Numbered from the stretch's first letter, positions 49,601 through 61,830 are shown. The stretch: DNA of 64,000 nucleotides from Lepisosteus oculatus (GCF_040954835.1 NC_090714.1:7552501-7616500); one strand, 5' to 3'. The notes: generated from the sequence alone by a model not told the origin. Program-made: numbers and translations.

Positions 49601-52600
49601 TTTTAGAGCTTGACAACAGGGTCAGAGTTTGCAAAAAGAATTGCAAGTGTAAGGTCAAGTTTTCTCTACAAATCCTCTGTTGCTTTGTCATCAGGAATTG
49701 CTTTTTGCACAGAACAGAGGGAATTATGAAGAAACTCCTTAGAACCTAAGACAAAAGAACAGACAAATGCTTTCAAATGAGGGAATGCCTTTTATTCTTC
49801 CCCATGAGAAGATTAGCACCTTCATGATCCAAGGATCCCTCTGTAGCAGCTTCACTGGTATGGGAGTTTGTTTCAGACTCCCACAGCTCTTTGTTCATAG
49901 TGCCTGGGCTTCCTGTTTTCCACCCAAACTTGGTTAAACTACAATATCAATTTAACAGAGGTGCAATTCTTACTTGATGCAACTTCTTCTTTCACTTTAA
50001 AGTCCCAAAGTCCCGCTTTGTCTCACAGCATGACTTGTTTGCACTCCAAAGCTTCTGACTAACTTCCAAAACTCCAAAACAATTCCTACCTCTGGAGGTG
50101 CCTCTTTTTCCCCTATCTGCACTTCATATTGCAATTCGGAATTGAGGTAATAGTTTTCCTCCGGCGTGTACACCATTTCCCAGGAGAGGTTGTAGGCATT
50201 CTCATTTCCCAGTAGCTGCACATTGAAGGGGGGCTGAGGTTTCACTGCAAAAACACAAAGGTTACAAAGATGTGAAATTGGCCTGGAAGTCCTCTGAAAT
50301 CCTACCGTAGTGTGGAGTGCAGAGTGTAACATGGGAAAAAGAAGCCCTGGTAGACCCTGTGCAGCCCAACCTCACACTTTGGGAAACTGCTAGCAATATT
50401 AACTAGGCACAAAAAAACAGGGTATAACTATGGGAAAGCTCTAAAAATACCTACTGTATGTAGATTGATAAGAAAAATGTTCATTAGGAATAATTTAAAA
50501 ATCATCCTTCATTTATTTCAGAAATCACCAAGTTGTTTACTGGAACTGGTAAATAATCCAATCAACTGCAATAGATTCCCACTGGACTTATATGAATTGC
50601 TAACTGAAAACAAGAAGGTGACGTGACTTTCACAGAGTCACATGCCTCTGCATTGGGGGCGTACTGTTAACCACAGTGGCTGGTTTTTGTGACCAGTGAT
50701 ACCTTCTGTGTGAAGCCAGAAAGGATTGCATAGAAGACACCTGAGACAACGTGCAATTACATTTTCCAAGAGACGTGAAGTAACCCCACTCTTATAAACA
50801 TACTCTAGTACATCATGGCAAAGTGAAATGTGGTAAAAACATGACAAATTGTTCATGGGCACAAATTGTGGGAAACCATGCTAAAGCTAAGTGAATAAAT
50901 GGTATAAAATACACACAATACCCCTCATAAGTTTAGAGTACTGCTCTCCACCTCCGACAACAACTACCTTGTTGTTAACTGAGAGTAAGTTCCTTTAACT
51001 CAGCATAAAAACTACTTTGGGGCACAGACACAGAGTACATAAGGAAAGACTAGGATTTGTAGAAAGATAACAGCATGGAAAAAAGGACTTATGACAAACT
51101 AGCTCATGAATGCAGGTCCCTTTTTTAAAAATATCTGGAATCTCCAACTATCTTCCACCAAAGGTGGAGTCTCCAGTTGCTTGGGACTGGACTTTATGGA
51201 TACACCCTCAGTCCTGAACAGGAACATCAAGGACCTGAGGACTTGTCTCCTGAAGACTGAATCATGCAAAGCATTTGTTAAGTCTTATTAAGGCTTCAGA
51301 AGAACAAAGCGCAGGATTAACAGTTATTTTACACATTCTTCCTTAAAGAACAATTACATTAAAACTTCAGGAAGGAATATTTAACACACCATAACTCCTG
51401 AGAGTCCACCAAGCCTTTCACTAACTTACCACTTGCTTTCAGGTACACTTGAGTAAAGTCAGTTGTGTCGTTATTGACCCAGACCTTGCAGCTGGAGAAC
51501 ATGCTCATGTCCAAAAAACCATCACCCACAGTCATGTCACACCAGCGCCGGGGTGCTTGCATCTCACACTGAGCATGAGAGATTTCCTCATCATCGGTCC
51601 TGCAGAGGCACGAAAGCAAGAGAAAAGACAATGTTATTATAAAATATTCGCTTAAAAACCACTTTAAACTTCCTCTCAAAAGGACACCTGCTGTAAGGAA
51701 CTCTTTGAGCACAGTTCTCAGTGGTTACTGATGCACTTGAAAGGCTCAGCGTTTACATAGCTGTATTCACTTCTGAGGGATGGTACAGTAATACAGATTC
51801 ATGGATTTTGCTTCTATAAAGGACATGAAGACAATATGTTAACATGACAGGGATAAAATAACCTTGGCCAAAGAAGTTGGGCAGGCTTTTTGGGTGCTCC
51901 CCTACTTTGAGTTTACCATTAAGCTGGATTTCTCTGAGAAATACCCTTTGAAGTTAAAATTAGTGAAATGTGTATTACAAAAAGTTGAGTATGAGAGAGA
52001 GTTGACTGTAGAAAGAAATATAGGTCTTAATTATAATTATGAAACAACTCTTTTTCTATTTCCTATTTATTGAGTTACAATGAGCGATACTGCTACAAAA
52101 AATGATATAAACAGAGGGAATGTGAGGTAAAAATAAAAGCATGGCTTCACATTTTGTGGAAATTTGTGGAAGCCAGCTCAAGTCTACATCTACGGTAATA
52201 ACTGTCCACTCTTATGTTCTCAGAGCGATATACAGTATTATATTAGGTCCTTCTGCCACTAGAGGGCAATATGCTCTGAATTCTGCCCACGACCACTACA
52301 GTAAAAGCTTCTCCACACTCAGGGGCAGGAAAACCACAGCTTGACTGGGTTCTCACTGTACACCAGGTGAATGAATTAACGTATTTTTGTTTTGACTGAG
52401 AACGTGATTAACATAACACTGATCCTGTTTCTGCAAAAACACACATGAAAATGCAACTAATAAACACAAGTACAGATAAAAGAGATCAGACTGTGTGGTC
52501 TGCTTCTTCCTGTAATTTAATATGCAGCTTGTTTCATATCCTTATATTGTAGTCTTCATACTGAAATGTTGTTCTTTGTTTAGTTACTTTTATACTTTGG

Positions 52601-55559
52601 CAGACAGCTTTACTCATAATGACTCCCAATAGTAATACAGTTGCATTATACAGTGCAGAACATAAAGTAAAGTCATAGACAACTAAAAAATTACAGTGTA
52701 GTGAATTATCAGGAAGGCTGTCCTTACAAAATGCATGACTCTAGATGACTCTAATGCATCAAGTTAGTAAATATAAAATACAACACATGATCATTACAGA
52801 CAAAGACAGTAAATTAGGTGCTGGATTCCAGTATATTCTTTTCAATATCAAGCAGGTAAGCAAGCAAAGAAAACCTTCTTTGATCTAATCTAACCTTTTA
52901 GTGGGTGTGTTGTAGTGAAGTGTTGGTAATATCAGCTTTTACGTCATTCTGGCATTCTGATTGAGTGGGCACAAAATTGTTTTATTCCAAATAAATTCCT
53001 CACCATGGAATATGTTTTAATAAACTGAAGCTGAATGTCACTGTGGCACAGGCAGATCCAACACTGTTTCACTACACTCCTCTCTTTAATCTTTTGACAT
53101 ATTTTGTTTCTAAAGAAACGGGAAAAAATGATCACACTTCACTTTTTAAAAATGTCATTCTAACCACTTGCCCTTTAAATTTCAGACGCATTACCTCTTT
53201 TATAAGACTGATGAGCTGCTGACATTTAATGGCAGGGAACCAGTCACGTAAGGTGAAAAGGTTTAGACTGTTCTTTCGAGACGCATCAGAAACAGGCAAG
53301 TGTACTTACATACAAGCTGCCACCAAGACAAAGGAGGAGGAAGTCAGAGTGTCTGAGCAGGAGCAGCTCAGAGAGTCAATGTAGTCGGTGAAGCAGGTCA
53401 CACTGCAGGTGCATGTAGCTACAAGAGAAGAAAGAGACGTGTTTTGGATTTGACAAATTTGTCTTTTCCCATGTGGGAGTTACTGTATATAACACTCTTG
53501 TACAACAGTCAAGAACGCTTTCTTAACCTGACAGTTGCTGCATGGTTAAGAAATCCAATGCTATTATCAAGGATCCTGATTTCAACCTCTGAAAGGCTAC
53601 TGTAAAACTTTTTACTCTAGTGGAAAATGTACTCTTGATTTTCTAAAAGGCAGTGCAAACATCTGTCTCTGCAAATTTGATGAGTGGTAACGTACGAACT
53701 GGAAAGACAAAATGATTTTCTGTTATTTAAAAGTGCTGGACTTTTAGATGTGTGTTGTTGTTGTTGTTTTAAACTGTGTTGTGGGTTTTCTCAACATACT
53801 GTAGATAGCATATGCTAAAGAAAGTTTGTTTTTTATGTATAACACCAGTCTTTTTTACCAACTGCAATTCTCATCAGAATATAGACCACCCAAAAATTGA
53901 AAAGAAAAATGGTATATAATTATGTACAGAATTATAATCATACATATTCCCCCCCAATGAAAGCTGCAATAATTTCATACCAACATGATAATTAATTAGA
54001 GGAGGCAACTTGGCTTATCTTGTTAATGTTTTGGTGTTTGTTTTACCTAACAAACTGGAAATTCCCAAAGTAAGTCTCGTCTCTTAGCTCAGTCATCAAG
54101 TGACCAAGAAAAAGTGTTGACAATGAGCATACTCTGCTGCTGGGCCAGTTCCTCTTTTAGACAAAAAGGCCTCTCCTCTCGGAGTCACCTCATCCAGTGA
54201 GGTGGGAACCCCCAAGGTGGCACAGGTAAGATGAACAGTGAATAGAGACTTGGCCCACGGGCCAGCAGACAGCCAGCACCCTGTCTGTTGGCCCGTGAGA
54301 CATGTGGGAAGGTTTTAAGTATAGGTATTATTTGCATCCCCCCTCAGGAACAGCTGCGTTCACAATGGCAGAGTCTTGCCACTTTTAATATCTCTGAGTT
54401 AGTCATGAGCAGAAATACACAAGTCAGGAGGTCTTGACTAATACATTTCCACATTTTGGAATCTTCCTTAGAAGACTTTATGCCTCCTCAGAATGTGAAT
54501 GGCACATGTGGAAATCATGCTGTGCTGCAGTGAGCAGCTCAGATTCTGGGCTTTAAGGGCCACAGACCAATGGCCTTTCCAGGTCTGTCTAGTTTTCTTC
54601 AAATGACCAAGTGTTCAAGCAGTTCTGACCATGTTAACTAGACTAGTCCTGGCCATTTCCAGAGGGCTCAAGCTAATCATGTTTTGAAGAGAAAGAATTG
54701 ATGAATGAAGAATTGTGCTGCAAACATTATTTATTACATTTTTTATTAAGTTCTTTGGAAAAAATACAGTGTCAAAGACTAAATGGTTCAAATTGCACTC
54801 CCCCAATCCACCCCTCTGCATCTCTAGCTTCTGCTGAAGACTTCAGTGACTTTTCAGGGTTAGTTTAGTGTAGACCAACTGCAGACACCATTTAATCTAA
54901 CACTTATGGTCGCAGGAGGAACCAGAATCTCTAAGCGCCTGTATAAGAAGATGCATTATGTATTGATTTCAGGTCATCACAAGCACAATCACATTTGTAT
55001 TTAAACATGTAAACACCCAGCATCCTTATCTTTTAAAATTACTAGAATTTATGATGCCTCTCCTTTCAGTATGCTGTGAAAGGGTGGATTATTAAGAGAT
55101 ACTTTGTTTTATTTGCCCTGTGGGCTAATAAGTACCAATGACTGGTAATGTTTGCCAGGTGCACTGTTGCTTCAACAGCTGTATACAGAGTACAATGAAT
55201 GCAAATGAAGGTAGGTGTGAGGAATGACTAATGTCAAGACTTGTCTTTTACAGGAAACCTGTGTTTAGTTCTCTTCTGGACAGGATCATTTAAGGGTTTA
55301 AGGTTATTTTGAAAGGCTCATAACCATCTTAAGAAGACTCTCTAAATGACACTGGTGCAAAGGGATGAATGGACATTGTGAGAGCATCTAAATAACCTTC
55401 AAATGCACTGAAACAATAAATGACAGTGTGGCGGAAAACTGCACAGAAAGTTTCCTTTGGATACAATTAATCAAAAATAGTTATGAAAGAGGGAGAAAAC
55501 CTACTGTGTGGAACCAGACAAAAGAGAAACAAAATGGCGAGGACTTGTAAGGTGTCCAT
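36800..55559 (-). CDS. il21r: il21r, interleukin-21 receptor (562 aa, 8 coding exons)
   Basis: The receptor binds IL-21 and, with the common gamma chain, signals through JAK1/JAK3 and STAT3 in B, T and NK cells. All exons join in frame: signal peptide (1-18), D1 with CFTDYIDSLSC (human IL21R has CYTDYLQTVIC), D2 beginning VKPQPPFNV and ending WSEWS (207-211), membrane span about 228-245, and box 1 IPSPEDFFKPLY (259-270) followed by GDFKKWVG. The 284-residue tail repeats hallmark human IL21R phrases: SIDTVTV, CGHVSAG, EDDGYP, LDTIDSGFAESDCSSPV and, near the end, YVKQWV. Tyr543 (YVKQ) fits a STAT3 site and matches human YLRQ. The total length is close to the human 538. Introns run from 0.9 to 6.9 kb; the largest separates box 1 from the tail. 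The 5'UTR exon is not firmly located. Confidence 0.95.
38155..38390 (+). repeat. Dispersed fish repeat ('GAGGCCATTTGACCC')
   Basis: The phrases GAGGAGGCCATTTGACCCAT and TCTGGCTGCTCTTCTCTGAA, CTGAACCCAGAGCAC, belong to a repeat common in fish. No coding capacity is seen; class not assigned. Confidence 0.45.
39219..39262 (+). repeat. Retroelement 3' end remnant
   Basis: It reads GCAATTTCCCTCACGGGATC then AATAAAGTATTTATTTAG, the same 3' end family as the minus-strand insert at 32334-32380. Confidence 0.6.
40370..40780 (+). mobile_element. Tx1/L1-clade LINE, C-terminal fragment
   Basis: The plus-strand translation shows the typical end of a Tx1-like ORF2: LLGNFLLGQAKLVIYKTRKN, then after a stop LEFMFYKSHNDL and, after another break, FEKRWCFENILC. 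It ends with TCAATAAAGATTGATTGAAC. Stops and frameshifts show it is dead. It is antisense to il21r. Confidence 0.6.
43430..43520 (+). repeat. Short dispersed repeat fragment
   Basis: GGCTCCAGTTGCTTGTAACT and TTTCCTATGTTCTTAC match the tail of a repeat also seen near 62825-62880 (CTCTTGTTTGTAACTGTTCC). Class not assigned. Confidence 0.3.
44544..44634 (-). CDS. il21r: il21r coding exon 7 (box 1)
   Basis: 91 bases between ctccacag and gtaaga. It encodes LQKKPYLHC then IPSPEDFFKPLYVKYDGDFK, almost the same as the human IPSPEKFFMPLY...GDFK. Confidence 0.93.
44635..48004 (-). other. il21r intron before the box 1 exon
   Basis: A 3.4 kb intron. Frames of up to 134 codons are present on both strands, but none shows a recognisable domain. 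No repeat was identified with confidence. Confidence 0.7.
48005..48089 (-). CDS. il21r: il21r coding exon 6 (transmembrane)
   Basis: 85 bases between ttctaaacag and gtaagt. It encodes SEEVDQYK and the span FYGFLSLILVPFVLLCYV, which is on the short side at about 18 residues. A LINE fragment begins within a few tens of bases upstream of its acceptor. Confidence 0.9.
48100..48722 (+). mobile_element. Non-LTR retrotransposon 3' end with CCHC-type motif
   Basis: The plus-strand frame has DTSRLSDHNLAIETGRHRQT, then LCSHCQQGEIETEVHFLLHC (a zinc-binding C-x2-C...H-x4-C pattern), PKFRNLIPEFP and AAQYVISCHSLR, the usual C-terminus of a LINE ORF in fish. It ends AATAAAGCACCTTGAATTG with repeated TTGAA units to about 48720. 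The fragment lies in an il21r intron, antisense to the gene, its left edge close to the transmembrane exon. Confidence 0.75.
49020..49188 (-). CDS. il21r: il21r coding exon 5 (D2, WSEWS)
   Basis: 169 bases between cttcccag and gtaagg. It contains KKGKNYVARVRAQVRP and SGSWSEWSPAVEW, the WSxWS motif needed for receptor folding. Confidence 0.94.
50090..50244 (-). CDS. il21r: il21r coding exon 4 (start of D2)
   Basis: 155 bases between tttttgcag and gtagga. It encodes VKPQPPFNVQLLG, YNLSWEM and LNSELQYEVQIG, close to human IKPAPPFNVT...YNISW...GKLQYELQY. Confidence 0.94.
51430..51599 (-). CDS. il21r: il21r coding exon 3 (second half of D1)
   Basis: 170 bases between cctctgcag and gtaagt. It contains the D1 cysteines (QCEMQ, RWCDM, SSCKVWV) and an NDT sequon. 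Confidence 0.92.
52256..52268 (+). promoter_or_regulatory. CTCF-like motif in an il21r intron
   Basis: CCACTAGAGGGCA fits the core CTCF consensus CCASYAGRKGGCR. The same phrase also occurs inside some fish repeats, so binding is not certain. Confidence 0.35.
53310..53418 (-). CDS. il21r: il21r coding exon 2 (start of D1)
   Basis: 109 bases between ctcttgtag and gtaagt. It encodes TCTCSVTCFTDYIDSLSCSC, unusually rich in cysteine, with the CxTDY signature of IL-21R. Confidence 0.92.
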
Positions 55560-55636
55560 GACAGTGATGGGCCAGACCAAAGGTGCTTCTGGAAGCTATG
55601 AAGTCACTATAAATTCATTGAAGGTGCTGAGGGAAC
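55505..55636 (-). CDS. il21r: il21r exon with start codon and signal peptide
   Basis: The ATG is at 55559, and the coding part is 55505-55559. It encodes MDTLQVLAILFLFCLVPH, a clear signal peptide. The donor gtaggt leaves one base (phase 1) and joins the next exon as Thr. The acceptor ctatcccgcag lies upstream at 55637, so at least one untranslated exon must precede it. Confidence 0.88.
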
Positions 55637-58600
55637 CTGCGGGATAGAGAAAACAAAAATACCTTTAATTGAAAGGGAACATTTTTTTAATCGGATTCTT
55701 TAATGCTGCGTTGTGACACACAGGAGACTGCTGCTGCAGTTTCACTGAAAGCAGCTTTTTTCTTTGTCACTATAGATCATTACTATAATTTACCCTGGCG
55801 ATGTACAGACACTTGCAGAAAGAAGAGGTGTCTGATGATAATCCCACCTAAAAATGCCATATCAGGACACACCAGCTATTAAGAGTGGTAACAGATGGGG
55901 AAGGACATATTGAAAAGGGGTGTGTGTTTATGATCCATTACATTTATGACTTCATTCCACTGCCAGGATAAAAGCATATTCAGTAAACTTAGAAGAAACA
56001 CTGACATTTAAACATAGTATAAGTTAATGGATGACTTGTTTCAGTATGCAGGATGCAAATAAATATGTAAAATTAAGCCTTGACTGGACCAGTCTAACAC
56101 CCCTCAAACAGGTTTTAAACATTGTGATTTTAAGAGACCTAGAAACCCTGCTGAAATGTGGCATTGAGGACCAGGTTGAGGGACCTTTGACCTTCAGTGA
56201 ATGACCATACATCATACGTGCCTGTATATTATTTTAATAAACTGTGAGGGGAACTGTTTATGGAAGATTTAGTTGGGAAATACTGTTGAACATATCATCT
56301 GTCATCGTTTGTGTCAGAAAGGGATTTTCTGAGCTCATATTTTTTAATAGTACTTGCAAAAAGAGCAAAACCCTCTATGGCCTCTAAAAACATCAGTTGG
56401 CATCAGTGGCCCCAATACACCTGCACTGTTTTTACACATAAAGACACTCGCATGAACCTTGAAAAAGATTTTCAGGCAATTTATGACTGTGTAATAATAA
56501 TTTACCCTGGACATGGCAAGGAATCCGATGCTGTTATGAGGTTTATTGCTTGCTGAAATCCTCAGAACACAAGAGTAATCTTTCTAAAAACCGCCAAGAG
56601 CTCTTTCCTCTCACTTCCATTTCACTACCATTTTATGCTGTCATTAAAGCCCAGTTTGTGACAACAAAACTGCGGGAGGCCACAAGACCCATGGATTCAC
56701 TTTTAATTCAGAGCCCGACAGCCGACTTTTGTGTTTACATCTGCACCTTTGTTAAATCCGTTGAGGTCAGGATTTTATGCTTTACTAAAACCACTTGTTT
56801 TTTTTTCTTACAGATACTTTCACTTCAATACCCAACCCTGCTGCTTCTCTTTCTCTGTTTTTTACTAGATAAACAAGTGAAGGGATGACCTTAACTACAG
56901 CCACATTGATGGAAAAAGAGGAAGTGCTCTTTTAGATTCCAGTTAAGGAAGCCATGCTTTCCACTTGCTCTTTTAATTAGCAATGAACTTTGCATTATAC
57001 AGTACAGCAACATAACTCAGTTGATCATTAACTAATTGGACTGATTAAACTATTTCTTCCAGTTCTTCAGGTGTTGCTGCTTAAAATATATTTAGAATAC
57101 CTGCAGACACACTGTTCCTTCGAGACCAGGACTGGACAGCCCCAATCCACAGCTGTGGCTTAGATATGTGATTAATGAATCTCTCAGTGGTAGTTCTCGT
57201 TAATGTTTTTCAGCTCTCTCTGCAGGGCACCTGTATGAAAGTTCCATCATGTAACTCTTTGATAATTTCTACGGCAGCAGACAAATACTTTTCTAAATCA
57301 ACGGGAAGGATAATGCTTTTGAAATAACAATAAGCAACTGTACCAACAAAGGTGCAATTTTGACATTTTAAAACTCTGAAAGCTCAATAAACCTCAAAAA
57401 TGTTTGCAAGCAAAAGCCATGTACCAAAAACAAGGGAATTTTCCACTTTCCACTGGCATGTGTGATGAATATGAGCTTTGTGGGCTAATCTTCTTTCAGC
57501 TTTCTTTTCTCTAGCTGCTCAACATGAATAGATTAAGTCAAGTCATTTCAGCATATATAAGCATATATGACAAAATACTGTACCATATTGACACCACTTC
57601 ATTTTGCTTTACATCTGTGATGTAACAGTTGACTCAGAAAGCTTTTTAAAATTCATCCAGCAGCACAGTGTACAGTAGCTTTCTTTTCACCTGAAGAATT
57701 AATGACATATCTAAACTTGTAAATAAATCTCCTATACTCCTTTTAAGATGATCGTGAAGAAGGAGAGACCTAAAGAATCAATGAGATTGCATACCAGTGA
57801 GAGTCGAGCTGAGTACCACTGAGGATTGAAATAAATGAATAAACAAATAAATCACTCAGTTAAGCAATCAGTCTATCGATCACCCAGTCCACCAAACAAT
57901 CAATATTAACAGGTACTTGGTTTAAACCAAAGTTTTTTTAAATGCCCTGCATTAGTTAACAGCTATCTATACCTATCTTAGAAAATTAAAAAATTTCCCA
58001 GTGAGTCAAAGCTCTACTGATTTTTGACAGTGTGTGTTTGAGAGCTGCTCTTGGAATTACTGTAATCTATACATCTGTTGATTAAGTCTAGTTGGAGTCC
58101 CTAATTTCCCTTTTATATCATTGTTAAGTTAAAAGGGAACACATATACTCTCACACAACTATATATCTGATATACAGTACATACATATGCACATAACAAC
58201 TTTGTACATGTAAACGAGGAAGAATTTAGTGTGGGGGATTCACAGAAACATTTGAATCACTGTGTATTTCAAAGCATTTTTCTGACATCTTGTTGAATGG
58301 AGCTTTTCAATGCTTTTATTCGTTAAAAAAGGTTCGTTAAAAATTCTAGGGAACTGAAAAAGAAAGTACATCTTCGGATCGTCTGATCCCTGGTGGAGAA
58401 CTCTTGCGTATAATGTACTGTTCACTCAGCATAAAAACGTCTGATACATTCCACATCACAACATAGAAAAGTTAATTTAATTGGTTATAAATAATATGTT
58501 CATGATGATATTGCAATATTCCCTCTTTCGGTTCTACTGGAATGATTTTATGTAATACAAATTTAAAATTTAGAAAGTCGGAAAATACCACATCCGTTTT

Positions 58601-60430
58601 GTATTTTCATTGAAACTATTGAACAACGTTAAGATGTCGCATACAATTTACTATGCAGTTAACTCTTCCTGCCTAGATATACAAATCAGATATTTCTTCC
58701 TAGCTGCTTTTAAAGAACAGATTCCCAGGTACTAACCCAGTAAAGAAAAAAGCAATATTTTTGAATACCTCAAAATACATGCAGCACATTTTCTCCTTTT
58801 GTGCTTATGTTTGAGTTTTATTTCTGAAATTCTGAAATTGCTAAATATTAATTTTAAAAAGCGGTAGAGACGAATATTTAAGATTAAATTACATTAAGGG
58901 AAACCCGTTCGCCTTTAAAAAACGTTTGAAGACATACAGTACTTTTACATTAACCGTATATTAGCTACATAGCCCCCAAACGAGTGTTTACATGGATAAA
59001 ACTATCAATAAGGGAATAAACTGCAAGTCACATGCGTGAGGTCGCAGTAGACAGAGGGAACAACAGCCGTACCGGTGTCGCTAATCGAATGAATAATCGA
59101 AACATTACTGTATTTTTAACTCTTTGCGGAGAGTTTTGTCACTATCCTCACTTTTGAAAACCTACCAATGGATTTCAGAGCGTCTTGATGGAGCTGAACA
59201 GCGAGGATGCCGCTCTTTTCTTTTTTTATCAAATGTAAAGCAACATTGTTTCTTCAGAACCACACATTTTCTAAATTGTAACAACAACATGCAAAGCATA
59301 TTGTAAGTGGAAAACACCAGCTGAAGTGAAGTAAAAAAATACATACGTTATAGATTGGCGAGAATTTGTCAGCATTTACCTTCTCCTTTTCTTTGTTTGC
59401 GATAGAACAAAAATAATCCACAAAAATGGTAGCTTTCAGTTCCTGACTTCAATTAAATAAAAAAATCAGTTTCTTCAGCTGTCTTATCATCTCACACGCG
59501 CCCATTGACTTCTGCCGCGGATCGATCATTCCTTAGTTGATAAAGCCCCAACGCATGTAACTGCAACGTCATTTTGCTTTGACTGTATTAGGAGTGAGGA
59601 TGTGGTTAAGAACTATGCATACTGCTGTTCAGAATGATGCTCCCTCACCCACACACAGCTTTTGCTGAGCAAAATAAAGTCCCTCTTTCGTGTGTGTGTG
59701 AAAAAAGTGGGTGCCTGGCTCTGAAAAGGTCAATTGTTAAAGGCTTGTGTTGCAGAAGGTAAGACTTTCAGGTCTGGTCACCGTGCACAAAGTTTCAACC
59801 TTAGTGGGATCGCACAAACATGTTCTTGCTACGTACAATACATGAAACCGAAGTTAACACATCGGAGATATGGATGTACATGAAGCAGTCTTCATAATGA
59901 CGGCTTCATAAAGTAGTTTACAAACCCCAGTGGAAATGCTGTGGGGGGTATCTACAACAAAAAAATATTTTATTGATGTTACTGTTTTCAGTGAGCGTTT
60001 TTGTGAGTAAAAAAAAAGAAATGGCAGAATACATTTCCACTATGTAGTGGTAGTTTGGGGATCCTCAATATAGAACAATATTTCACCAGGGCTTCACTCT
60101 TCTTAGGCTGGAGAGGGGGTTTGTAAAATCAATTACAATTAAACCTCCCCCGTTTAAACACACGGTCAAATTGAAGTATAGAATAGCACAGAAGTCTAGA
60201 AATCTAAATACGTTTGTTATTAATTATAAATATAAAAAGAATAGCTGCAGGTCAGAAGATCTATTGCGTTGTTAGAGTACTTAAACTAACGGTATCAAGT
60301 TAGTTAGCACTAGCTGACAAACAAGCAGTGGTCTGGTTCAATCAATAAATAATATTTGACTACACTGAGCTTTCATCAGTGACATCTCGCTGAAGACTGG
60401 ATAATAGTGGCCAGAACGTTTAACACAAAT
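55637..60430. other. Upstream region of il21r
   Basis: This is the probable first intron and promoter region of il21r. It is AT-rich, with frames of at most 112 codons and no known domain. A small GC-richer patch lies around 59500-59530. No repeat family was recognised with confidence. Confidence 0.5.
59166..59215 (-). other. Candidate il21r 5'UTR exon
   Basis: On the minus strand GCATCCTCGCTGTTCAGC and downstream bases end in CATTG/gtaggt, a reasonable donor. There is no ATG in the proposed exon, and an AT-rich GATAAAAAA lies about 30 bases upstream. It would splice to the acceptor at 55637. Transcript evidence is lacking; other sites could serve. Confidence 0.25.
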
Positions 60431-60434
60431 AAGC

Positions 60435-61830
60435 ACGGAAACTGCCCTGGTCAAAGTCACTAACGATCTTCTAATAGCTTCCGATTCTGGTTCTCTTTCT
60501 ATACTCATCCTTCTTGATCTCAGTGCTGTTTTTGACACTGTTGACCATGAAATCCTTCTTTATCATCTTGAGACTGTTTGGAGTTTCTGACACTGTTCTC
60601 AAATGGTTCAAGTCTTACCTCACTGATCGCTGTCACTTTGTCTCTCTTAATGGGTATACATGTAGGTCTGAAATTGGTCTTGTTAAGTCTGGTGTTTCTC
60701 AGGGCTCAATACTGGGACCCTTGCTCTTCAGTATTTACATGTTTCCACTTGGTCAGCTTTTAAGATCACATGGCCTCAGCTATCAATTCTACGCTGATGA
60801 TACTCAAATACACAGTACGTCCATACCAAACATGACACTGATGTGGCTGTCTCTATTCTATCTAATTGCATCTCCGACATAAAAACTTGGATGACTCAAA
60901 ATGTCCTTCTTCTTAACTGTGACAAGACTGAAGTCATGCTTATTGGCACCCCCCATCAACTTCGTAAAGCCAATCCTGTAACCCTATCTGTAGATGGTTC
61001 TGGACTTGAGCTTCAGTCTAAATTGAAAAACCTTGGAGTGATTCTGGATTAACATTCGACCCACATGTGCACCATATTGTCAAAATATCTTTTTTTCACC
61101 TCAGTAATATCGCTTGACTACGCCCTATGCTATGACTAACTGTGGCTGAAAAGCTGATCAACACATTTGTGTTCTCTCGAATTGACTGCTGTAATGTTCT
61201 ATTCGCTGGGGTATCTAAATCTACTTTGAACAAACTGCAGTATGTCCAAAATTCAGCAGCCAGAATCCTGACCAGGTCTAGTGCAAGTGATCACATTGCT
61301 CTTTTCCTGGAGTCCTTGCATTGGCTTACTGTCAAATTCCGGGTTGACTTTAAAATCCTCATGCTCACCTACAGTATAAGGCTCTGCATGGCTTGGAAAT
61401 CAATACCTGTCTGAACTATTATTGCCCTACTCCCCACCTCGCAACTTTTGCTCTTCAAATTCTGGTCGCCTTACTGTCCCCCATTCCCGTCTACATTGTA
61501 TGGGTGACAGGGCCTTCTCCTGTTATGCCCCCAAGCTCTGGAACTGTCTGCCCAAGGATATACAGTACGAGAGTCACCTTCTCTAAACTCCTTCAAATCC
61601 AGACTCAAAACCTTCTTCTTTAGAAAAGCCTTTACTGAACTGGTTCCATTCTTCACCCCTCTGCTTTTCTTAGTACCACCATCTTCGGTCTCCTCTGTAT
61701 ATTGTAATTGTATTTTATCTTGTGTATTCTTTTTATTTATTGTTGTTGACATTCTGTAAAGCGTTTTGAGAAGCCACCTTTAAAGGTGCTATATAAAATA
61801 AAGTTTATTATTTATTATAAATTCGGATTT
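60435..61830 (+). mobile_element. L2-clade LINE, 5'-truncated and frameshifted
   Basis: The reverse transcriptase blocks are in order on the plus strand: [53 protein letters not shown], the catalytic FYADDTQI, LLLNCDKTEVMLIGTP and NLGVILD. After frame breaks come FVFSRIDCCNVLFAGV and LQYVQNSAARILTR. The 3' end GAAGCCACCTTTAAAGGTGC then TATATAAAATAAAG is the classic L2 tail with short repeats. At least three frame changes make it inactive. Confidence 0.88.

Larger units (their letters stand above)
49189..55504 (-). other. il21r introns between D1/D2 exons
   Basis: Four introns of 0.9 to 2.1 kb (49189-50089, 50245-51429, 51600-53309, 53419-55504). No repeat or RNA gene was recognised with confidence; a CTCF-like motif is at 52256-52268. 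Confidence 0.65.

Noticed and set aside
56311..56888. Two overlapping plus-strand frames of 81 and 112 codons upstream of il21r
   Set aside because: No domain, no start context and no repeat match; consistent with chance.
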